This document shows, in pieces, positions 5,762-10,847 of a DNA stretch of 10,847 nucleotides. Positions within the stretch are counted from its first letter, which is position 1; every line of letters begins with the position of its first letter. The position numbers and the translations under genes are program-made. Under the pieces are notes generated by a model that did not search any database, was not told the DNA's origin, and saw nothing but the letters and a program-made list of their open reading frames with translations. Origin of the DNA: CAZHUM01 sp046484045 (lineage in GTDB: Archaea; Thermoplasmatota; Thermoplasmata; Halarchaeoplasmatales; Halarchaeoplasmataceae); contig JAWOBZ010000087.1 of NCBI GenBank assembly GCA_046484045.1, positions 1 to 10,847 on the forward strand. Direction: 5' to 3'.

Positions 5762-6447
5762 TTCACATCCCTATGACAATCCACTTTCTGGAACTCGAAA
5801 CCCTTTCCATATTTCATATTATATCTTTTAACTAAATGGTGATCCGTCTCCGTATCACCTATGTAAACACCTTTATCGGCTTGGATATTTTTAAAACATA
5901 TGGGATCCGGTTTGAGTGCATCGTTCCTTGTAACTACGTGATCAAATTCATAACCAATGACTTCTTCAGCTAAACTCATCTCTATATCATTCCTTCCAGT
6001 TATAACTCCGATATCGAAAAGTTCTTCTGCCTTTATTAATAATTCTAGATCGATGATCCTCTTTTCTTTTGTATATAGACCTTTATTATCGAACAATCTA
6101 TTTTCAAATTTGTTACCAAGGTAGTAAGTATTGAAGGTACGCTTGATCCGGCTCGATTTTATAACACTACCTCTTGCATCCTGGATCCAAGAAACATCTT
6201 CTCCTTCTGGAAATTTTTTTACGAATTTGTCACCATATTCCAAAAAACCGAGTATCAAGGCTTCACAAAGCTTGAAATCATCTGGAAATATTCCTTTTTC
6301 TCTCAATTCTCTTATATCATTAAAATCGATATCTACGATTGTTCGAACCGTTTCGAGGAGCTGTTCTACTGTGAGTTTAACGGCAACATCATAACTCCTA
6401 CCAACGTCTATAAGAACTCCATCTACATCGAATACTATCCAACTCAT
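5734..6447 (-). CDS. HAD-superfamily phosphatase, candidate histidinol-phosphate phosphatase
   Basis: A 237-residue HAD hydrolase with all four motifs: nucleophile and acid D7/D9 in FDVDGVL, T150 in ITGR, K179 in LKPDP, and D198/D202 in GDTETD. The long stretch between motifs I and II (about 15-145) forms a helical C1-type cap. The N-terminal pattern DVDGVLIDVGRSYD resembles the HAD subfamily IA group often listed as TIGR01548, whose substrate I do not know to be established. It is the last gene of the his operon and its ATG overlaps the hisIE stop (ATGA, 6444-6447). No HisN, PHP-type or HisB-N histidinol phosphatase is present, so the inferred role is dephosphorylation of histidinol phosphate to histidinol, supplying HisD. 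Other small phosphorylated substrates remain possible. HAD membership is firm; the substrate rests on context. Its 3' end overlaps trpB2 tail-to-tail. Confidence 0.85.
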   Translation of the reverse strand: MSWIVFDVDGVLIDVGRSYDVAVKLTVEQLLETVRTIVDIDFNDIRELREKGIFPDDFKLCEALILGFLEYGDKFVKKFPEGEDVSWIQDARGSVIKSSRIKRTFNTYYLGNKFENRLFDNKGLYTKEKRIIDLELLIKAEELFDIGVITGRNDIEMSLAEEVIGYEFDHVVTRNDALKPDPICFKNIQADKGVYIGDTETDHHLVKRYNMKYGKGFEFQKVDCHRDVNQVLEGLLG

Positions 6448-7061
6448 CTTCTTCGCCCTTCTAACTCGCTCATGACCTCTTTGAGGGTTATGTCGTTTAT
6501 GACCAGCAGAACGATGAAATGATAGAGCATATCTGCACTCTCGTATATCAAATTAGATCTGTCTTTAGCTAGTATAACTTCTATTGATTCTTCACCGAAT
6601 TTCTTGGCGATCTCTTCGACCCCTTTATCGAATAAACGGCATGTGTAAGAACCGTCTTTAGGATTTTCAAGTCTATCCTTTATCAGCGATTCTAATTCTT
6701 TCATGATATTCAGTGAGTAGTCGATATCTGACTCTGGTTCGGCGACCTCACCTAGTTCTCTGTAAAAACAGCTTTTTTCTCCGGTGTGACAGGCGTCACC
6801 CTTCTGCTCGACCTTCATCAATAAAGCGTCACGGTCACAGTCCACTTTGACCTTTTTCACAGTTTGAGTATTACCGCTGACTTCACCTTTCATCCTGATA
6901 CGCTGTTTACTCCTCGAGTAATAATGAGCTTTACCGGTTTTTAGGGACAGCTTGAGAGCCTCCTGGTTCATGTAGGCAAATGTAAGCACACATCCGTCGA
7001 TATCTTGAACAACTACAGGAACGAGACCATCTTCGTCCCAATCTACTTCAATATCTGACAT
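6444..7061 (-). CDS. hisIE: Bifunctional phosphoribosyl-AMP cyclohydrolase / phosphoribosyl-ATP pyrophosphohydrolase
   Basis: A 205-residue fusion catalysing steps 2 and 3 of histidine synthesis. HisI (about 1-105) opens the adenine ring of PR-AMP. Its metal-binding aspartates are D74, D76 and D78 in VDCDRDAL, and its zinc ligands C75, C91 and C98 appear in that segment and in GDACHTGEKSCFY (88-100). HisE (about 111-205) removes pyrophosphate from PR-ATP, with the family block GVEEIAKKFGEESIEV (147-162) and ESADMLYH (174-181). The usual W-x-KGE-x-SG segment reads RMKGEVSG, with Met replacing Trp. The ATG at 7061 follows GGGGGAGGT (7074-7066) by 4 nt, and the gene overlaps hisF by 14 bp. Length and domain order are normal for the fused form. 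Confidence 0.96.
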   Translation of the reverse strand: MSDIEVDWDEDGLVPVVVQDIDGCVLTFAYMNQEALKLSLKTGKAHYYSRSKQRIRMKGEVSGNTQTVKKVKVDCDRDALLMKVEQKGDACHTGEKSCFYRELGEVAEPESDIDYSLNIMKELESLIKDRLENPKDGSYTCRLFDKGVEEIAKKFGEESIEVILAKDRSNLIYESADMLYHFIVLLVINDITLKEVMSELEGRRR

Positions 7062-7803
7062 ATATACCTCCCCCTTTGAGAAACGCTTTTAGTTCATCTA
7101 TAGAGTACTCTTCGTAGTGGAAGATGGATGCTGCTAAAGCGGCACTTACGTTGGTTTTATCGAAGACCTCGTAGAAATCTTCAGGTGAACCAGCTCCCCC
7201 TGAAGCTATTACAGGTATTCCAACTGATGTTGAAATCCTTCCCAACAGAGGTATATCGAAACCATCCTTGGTTCCATCTCGATCCATGGAAGTAAGAAGT
7301 ATCTCTCCTGCACCTAGTTTTTCTACTTCTTGGGCCCATTTTAAGGCCTCTATGTCTCTTTTTTTTGTACCCCCATGTGTGAAAACCTTCCATACATCTG
7401 CCTGTTTTTTAGCGTCTATAGCCACTACAAGATTGGACGAGCCTAAAAGTTGGGATGCCTCACGGATTATGCTGGGCTTCTCGACTGCTGCGGTATTGAT
7501 GAACACCTTATCTGCACCATGTCTTACTAGGTGTTTTATTCCATCAAGTGAGTTGATGCCCCCACCGACGGTGAAGGGTATGTGTAGCTCTCTAGCGACC
7601 TCTTTTACTAGGTCGAAAAGTATCCCTCGTTTTTCGTTTGATGCAGTGATATCCAAGAAAACTATCTCGTCGATACCCTCTTTTTCGTATTTTTTAGCCA
7701 GTTCGATGGGATCTCCTGCATCTCTGATGTTCTTAAAATTGATACCTTTAACGACCCTACCTTCTTTCACATCCAAGGCCGCTATTATGCGTTTAGCTAA
7801 CAT
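7048..7803 (-). CDS. hisF: Imidazole glycerol phosphate synthase, cyclase subunit
   Basis: A 251-residue (beta/alpha)8 barrel that uses ammonia from HisH to convert PRFAR to imidazole glycerol phosphate and AICAR. The catalytic aspartates are D11 (ALDVKEG) and D130 (AIDAKK), at the same numbers as in Thermotoga maritima HisF. The ammonia-gate set R5, E46, K99 and E167 is also at the same positions, so channelling with HisH should be intact. Phosphate-binding loops are TVGGGIN (78-84) and IASGGAG (199-205). Length is typical (about 250). The ATG at 7803 follows a GAGGTGA element, and the start overlaps the hisA stop by 7 bp. Confidence 0.97.
   Translation of the reverse strand: MLAKRIIAALDVKEGRVVKGINFKNIRDAGDPIELAKKYEKEGIDEIVFLDITASNEKRGILFDLVKEVARELHIPFTVGGGINSLDGIKHLVRHGADKVFINTAAVEKPSIIREASQLLGSSNLVVAIDAKKQADVWKVFTHGGTKKRDIEALKWAQEVEKLGAGEILLTSMDRDGTKDGFDIPLLGRISTSVGIPVIASGGAGSPEDFYEVFDKTNVSAALAASIFHYEEYSIDELKAFLKGGGIYVRY
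7066..7074 (-). promoter_or_regulatory. Ribosome binding site of hisIE embedded in hisF
   Basis: GGGGGAGGT on the minus strand lies 4 nt before ATG 7061. The same bases encode a glycine run near the hisF C-terminus (KGGGIYVRY), so the coding tail also serves as the translation signal for the next gene. Confidence 0.75.
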
Positions 7804-8477
7804 CTGGTCACCTCTTTGATATCTATTTTTCCTTCATAAAGAGCTTTGCCAATGATACATCCGTCATAACCTGCATCTTTCAGTGATATAACGTCCTCTT
7901 TCGATGTAACGCCACCTGCATAGATTACTTCCTTGTCCTGTGGTATGTAGGGAACTTCACCGATCCCTTCTAGAAGACCATCTTTCTCAGTGATAGTGTA
8001 TATGAATCGATCAACGTAATGTGTTAAGATGTCAAGTCCTTCTTCCAAAGACATATCCAACGTGGTTCTCCACCCGTCTGTAGCCAACTTTCCACCTTTA
8101 AGGTCCATGCTTACTGTGATCCCCTCGAACTCGTTTGTCAAACTCCTTAAAAACCTTTCATCGAATGCTTTGGTACTAAGTATAACGTTCTGCACTCCGG
8201 CAGAATATGCATCGGATACCGAAGACTTGTTTCGGAATCCACCACCGATCTGAATACCGATGTCGTAGGTTTCGATGATATCTTTCACGATGTCTAGATT
8301 TTTTGGTGTTCCTTCGAAGGCTCCTTCGAGATCTACGATGTGGATCTTATCGACGTACTTCTGAAACTCCTCGACATATGTCAAGGGATCTCCGTATGAT
8401 TTCCTCTTTTCTTCTTGTCCTTTCTTCAATCTAACGACTTCGTCTTTGTAGAGGTCGATTGCAGGGTATATCTTCAT
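7797..8477 (-). CDS. hisA: ProFAR isomerase (HisA)
   Basis: A 226-residue (beta/alpha)8 barrel that isomerises ProFAR to PRFAR by an Amadori rearrangement. The catalytic acid/base pair is D8 (PAIDLY) and D125 (SMDLKGGKLATDGW), with T161 and D166 in the strand-6 segment ITEKDG. Phosphate-binding glycine loops are IQIGGGFR (75-82) and YAGGVTS (186-192). It is a little short of the usual 235-245 residues, mostly from trimmed loops and C-terminus. Sequence type and position before hisF argue against TrpF or the dual-function PriA, although a relaxed substrate range cannot be excluded by eye. The start forms an ATGA overlap with hisH, and the only nearby Shine-Dalgarno-like sequence is a weak GGGGATGA. 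Confidence 0.95.
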   Translation of the reverse strand: MKIYPAIDLYKDEVVRLKKGQEEKRKSYGDPLTYVEEFQKYVDKIHIVDLEGAFEGTPKNLDIVKDIIETYDIGIQIGGGFRNKSSVSDAYSAGVQNVILSTKAFDERFLRSLTNEFEGITVSMDLKGGKLATDGWRTTLDMSLEEGLDILTHYVDRFIYTITEKDGLLEGIGEVPYIPQDKEVIYAGGVTSKEDVISLKDAGYDGCIIGKALYEGKIDIKEVTRC

Positions 8478-9070
8478 CGATATTCATCCCCTATCTTTCT
8501 GAAGTTTTTCAGCAGTCGGATGCCAACATCTCCGGATTTTTCCGGGTGGAACTGTGTACCATAAATATTATCAGATTTCACCACCGAAGGGAAGGTCTTT
8601 TTATCCCGTCTATGACTGAATTCGGTCTCGCCTATCATGATATGTTCAGTCTCAACATAGTAAGAATGCACGAAATAAAAGAAAGCCCCGTCATTTATAT
8701 CACGATATAACTCGCTTTCAGATAAGAAATTCACTGTGTTCCATCCGATGTGCGGAGAAGATTGTCCCTTTATCTTTCTAACCTCCCCATCTAGAATACC
8801 TAACCCTTCGGTCTCACCTTCTTCGTTGTAACCGAAGAGGATCTGCATACCTAAACAAATCCCTAGATATGGTTTACCGTCTTCGATAAAGTCAGTGATA
8901 GTTCCTTTAAGAGGGGAGAGTCTCTTTTTGACGGTAGTAAAATTACCTACCCCCGGAACCACCAGTTTATCCGCTTTCTCGATCTCGTAAGGATCAGCAG
9001 TTATGGTACCGTGTAGCACCTTTTCAACGTTCGATAGGTTCCCGATGCCCAAATCAACGATGGCTATCAT
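8474..9070 (-). CDS. hisH: Imidazole glycerol phosphate synthase, glutamine amidotransferase subunit
   Basis: A 198-residue class I glutamine amidotransferase that hydrolyses glutamine and passes ammonia into the HisF barrel. The catalytic triad is C72 (GICLGMQ), H175 and E177 (FHPEKSG). The oxyanion-strand region is VVPGVGNF (37-44). PHIGWN at 106-111 is specific to HisH and separates it from TrpG, PabA and GuaA amidotransferases. Length is normal. The ATG at 9070 overlaps the hisB stop (ATGA) and follows AAGGGGAT. hisA lies between hisH and hisF, the common archaeal and bacterial H-A-F order. Confidence 0.97.
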   Translation of the reverse strand: MIAIVDLGIGNLSNVEKVLHGTITADPYEIEKADKLVVPGVGNFTTVKKRLSPLKGTITDFIEDGKPYLGICLGMQILFGYNEEGETEGLGILDGEVRKIKGQSSPHIGWNTVNFLSESELYRDINDGAFFYFVHSYYVETEHIMIGETEFSHRRDKKTFPSVVKSDNIYGTQFHPEKSGDVGIRLLKNFRKIGDEYR

Positions 9071-9600
9071 AATATCCCCTTAGTGCTCTTCAACTCGTCT
9101 GCAGGTTTCAGTGCTTGAGATAACGCCACTCCCAAGGCTTTAAACCCTGCTTCTATAACGTGGTGAGATCCCATACCGTTCAACTTTTTGATGTGTAAAG
9201 TAACTGATAGGTTCCTGACCAAACCGTTCAATAATTCCTGTACTAATACTATATCAAATCCTTCTTCACCATACTGATAATCAAGATCTACGTTCAGATA
9301 AACCCTTGAAACGTCCACGGAGCAAAGTACCAAGGCATCATCCATGGGCATAATGGCATTGCCGAACCTTTGTATATCCTTACCATCGATCCTTCTTTTT
9401 AGAGCTTTACCGAGGAGTATGCCCATATCCTCCCAAAGGTGGTGCCTAATATCCCATTCCCCGTCTATTTTTACGTTCTTTTCCATATAGAAAAATAAAG
9501 TCTTCAACATGTGATCTAATACCAGATCTCCTGTTGCTACCTCGATCTCTTCCGTTCCGAACTCTATACCTATATCTACTTCTTCTGTTTTTCTTCTCAT
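9067..9600 (-). CDS. hisB: Imidazoleglycerol-phosphate dehydratase
   Basis: A 177-residue manganese enzyme that dehydrates imidazole glycerol phosphate to imidazole acetol phosphate. Metal-binding blocks are visible: LDHM (H30), HHLWED (H53, H54, E57), LHI (H136) and SHHVIE (H146, H147, E150). MPMDDAL at 84-90 and RFG at 78-80 also fit. It lacks any fused phosphatase domain, so the histidinol-phosphatase step must come from another gene. It departs from the bacterial consensus: DDHHTVED becomes IRHHLWED, the usual His after LDHM is missing (FFYMEKN), and the length is below the usual 190-200. I recall the same RHHLWED pattern and STKG-V/I-L end in Thermococcales HisB, so this looks like a lineage variant and not decay. 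The start has GGAGGT 6 nt upstream and an ATGA overlap with hisD. Confidence 0.95.
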   Translation of the reverse strand: MRRKTEEVDIGIEFGTEEIEVATGDLVLDHMLKTLFFYMEKNVKIDGEWDIRHHLWEDMGILLGKALKRRIDGKDIQRFGNAIMPMDDALVLCSVDVSRVYLNVDLDYQYGEEGFDIVLVQELLNGLVRNLSVTLHIKKLNGMGSHHVIEAGFKALGVALSQALKPADELKSTKGIL

Positions 9601-10724
9601 TTTCTGACCTCCATAGACTTTCTGTGACTTTCCATTTTTTCAATACTTGCTAATCTTATTCCTAACTCTCTATCATCCATATAATCCAATCTTCCAGATT
9701 CAGCTACACTGATCTTCTTGATGAAGTCATCAACCGTCAAGACTGATTCGAATTTCGATGCCCCTCCAGTCGGAAGAATATGATTGACTCCAAGAAAATA
9801 ATCTGCTGCAGCAGCTGGTGTATAATCTCCAAGGTAAACCGCTCCTGCGTTTCTCACATATTTCAAAAGATTTCTTGGATATTCAGTCAAGATCTCTAGA
9901 TGTTCTGGAGCTATCTTATTGCATTCTTTAATACACTGTATCAAGTCCGAGAGGACTTTGATATTCACCCTTTCATCTTCGACTGACTTTGCAAGTTTGC
10001 TAGAGGTGGTGAATAACCACGCCTTGGCATCTTTGTCGTGTTCTAACTGTGACCTAAGGTCTTCAAGAACGTACTCCTTTTCAGCACTTTCATCAGCAAC
10101 TATAGCTATCTCAGAGGGACCTGCTAGACCGTCTATACCTACTTCACCGTAAACCTGCCGTTTCGCTTCGTTAACGTACTTATTTCCAGGCCCGAATATC
10201 TTATCCACCTTTTCCATACCGACACCATATGTCATGGCACCGATAGCCTGTATTCCACCTAATTTGTAAACCTCTTTTATACCGAGTTTCTCTGCGGTGT
10301 ATAATATGTATGGATCGATCTTTCCATCAGTAGGAGGTGTTGAGATTACAATATCTTCAACTCCAGCGATTATCGCTGGAACCCCGGCCATGATAAGAGT
10401 GGAAGGCAGAGGTTTACCTCCTGGAACGTATATACCTATCCTTTCTATGGGTACCTCTATCAGTCCGAACAGTGAGTCGTTTTTATAGCGAAGTCTATCA
10501 CCAGCTGTCTGTTCTTCATGAACCTCTCGAACACGTTCTATGATCCTGTCGATGGTTTCTTTATCGTTTTCATCCAAAGTATTCGTACATTCAAATTCCA
10601 ATCTTTCCAACTTAATCTCTCTTGAGTATCCGTCGAATTTTTTTGAATACTTTTTTACAGCATCGATGCCGTCAATTCTGATATTCTCCAATATCTCTTT
10701 TACATAATTTTCAAGATCCATCAT
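9597..10724 (-). CDS. hisD: Histidinol dehydrogenase
   Basis: A 375-residue zinc enzyme that oxidises histidinol to histidine in two NAD-dependent steps, the last in the pathway. Motifs in order are RIGIYVPGGKPLPSTLIM (95-112), GGIQAIGAMTYG (156-167), IFGPGNKYV with GLAGPSE (177-205), the zinc pair Q226/H229 (SQLEHD), catalytic E274/H275 (IAPEHLE), zinc D308 (AADYFLG), H315 (VNHILPTGG) and the C-terminal zinc H366 (ESHRKSM). All expected residues appear present. It is shorter than bacterial HisD (about 430), mainly in the N-terminal region, as in some archaeal homologues. Two adjacent ATG codons (10724 and 10721) are possible starts. The first gives an ATGA overlap with hisG, the second a one-base overlap. 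Confidence 0.97.
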   Translation of the reverse strand: MMDLENYVKEILENIRIDGIDAVKKYSKKFDGYSREIKLERLEFECTNTLDENDKETIDRIIERVREVHEEQTAGDRLRYKNDSLFGLIEVPIERIGIYVPGGKPLPSTLIMAGVPAIIAGVEDIVISTPPTDGKIDPYILYTAEKLGIKEVYKLGGIQAIGAMTYGVGMEKVDKIFGPGNKYVNEAKRQVYGEVGIDGLAGPSEIAIVADESAEKEYVLEDLRSQLEHDKDAKAWLFTTSSKLAKSVEDERVNIKVLSDLIQCIKECNKIAPEHLEILTEYPRNLLKYVRNAGAVYLGDYTPAAAADYFLGVNHILPTGGASKFESVLTVDDFIKKISVAESGRLDYMDDRELGIRLASIEKMESHRKSMEVRK

Positions 10725-10847
10725 AACACTTCCTTTATCTTTTCTACTAGCTCGTTTATCTCTTGGAAACGAACCTTTTGGGATATTCTGTTCACCATGA
10801 GGAGTGCGGACACGTCCATGATCTTCTCCAGTTCGACTAGATTGTTT
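10721..10847 (-). CDS. hisG: ATP phosphoribosyltransferase, C-terminal end (partial), short-form HisG
   Basis: The first gene seen of the minus-strand operon runs in from beyond the right edge. The visible 41 residues contain EKIMDVSALLMVNRISQ followed by a helix ending EKIKEVL and then TGA (10723-10721). In HisG this pattern (I-x-x-x-S-x-x-L-[IM]-x-N-[RK]-x-S) closes the catalytic domain. Here the protein stops about 22 residues after NRIS, so the roughly 80-residue C-terminal regulatory domain of long-form HisG is absent. Short-form HisG normally needs the HisRS-like partner HisZ for activity and feedback by histidine; hisZ is not in this window. HisG catalyses the committed step, PRPP plus ATP to phosphoribosyl-ATP. 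The stop overlaps the hisD start as ATGA. The call is from a short piece but motif and context agree. Confidence 0.85.
   Translation of the reverse strand, partial: NNLVELEKIMDVSALLMVNRISQKVRFQEINELVEKIKEVL

Noticed and set aside
7268..7819. A 183-codon open frame on the plus strand opposite hisF
   Set aside because: It is the antisense shadow of a gene with every catalytic residue in place. Its translation is Ser/Pro-rich low-quality sequence with no domain pattern.
1..10847. CRISPR arrays, insertion sequences, tRNA or rRNA genes, phage or defence genes
   Set aside because: No repeated spacer-like units, transposase, cloverleaf-like or rRNA-like segments were seen. Coding density is very high and all the genes are amino-acid biosynthesis genes.

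Overview
The window looks archaeal, most likely euryarchaeal. It carries a GHMP-type (archaeal) shikimate kinase rather than the bacterial P-loop enzyme, a stand-alone TrpB2-type tryptophan synthase beta chain, TATA-like boxes ahead of the one gene with an obvious promoter region, heavy AGA/AGG/ATA codon use, and GGAGGT-like ribosome binding sites. The histidine genes (short-form HisG, a HisB with an RHHLWED motif, a 375-residue HisD) resemble what I remember of Thermococcales his genes. I cannot place the organism more closely from sequence alone.

Positions 1-4235 (+ strand) hold the distal part of a shikimate/aromatic amino-acid operon: the 3' end of aroE, then aroK (GHMP), aroA, aroC, an AroQ chorismate mutase and a TyrA-type prephenate dehydrogenase. 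Every junction up to the mutase overlaps (ATGA or longer), which implies translational coupling. Together these genes take 3-dehydroshikimate through shikimate, shikimate-3-phosphate, EPSP and chorismate to prephenate and on toward tyrosine. The aroQ-tyrA junction is abnormal. The TyrA Rossmann glycine motif lies upstream of the first canonical start codon in its frame, and that frame is +1 relative to aroQ.

Positions 4236-4441 are the only sizeable non-coding stretch. It has TATA-like boxes, two TGTACA-type motifs exactly 20 bp apart flanking one of them, a 12-codon mini-ORF containing one Trp codon, a short T-run and a strong Shine-Dalgarno sequence. Positions 4442-5761 (+) encode TrpB2.

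Positions 5734-10847 (- strand) hold a compact histidine operon read right to left: hisG (3' end only), hisD, hisB, hisH, hisA, hisF, hisIE and a HAD-family phosphatase. All junctions overlap by 4-14 bp. The set covers the path from PRPP/ATP to histidine except for hisC and, if HisG is short-form as its end indicates, hisZ. The terminal HAD phosphatase is a good candidate for the histidinol-phosphate phosphatase step. The operon ends tail-to-tail with trpB2 in a 28-bp convergent coding overlap.

I see no mobile element, CRISPR array, tRNA or rRNA. The window is mostly core metabolism. The points of real interest are the aroQ-tyrA junction, the trpB2 control region, the HAD phosphatase and the short-form HisG.
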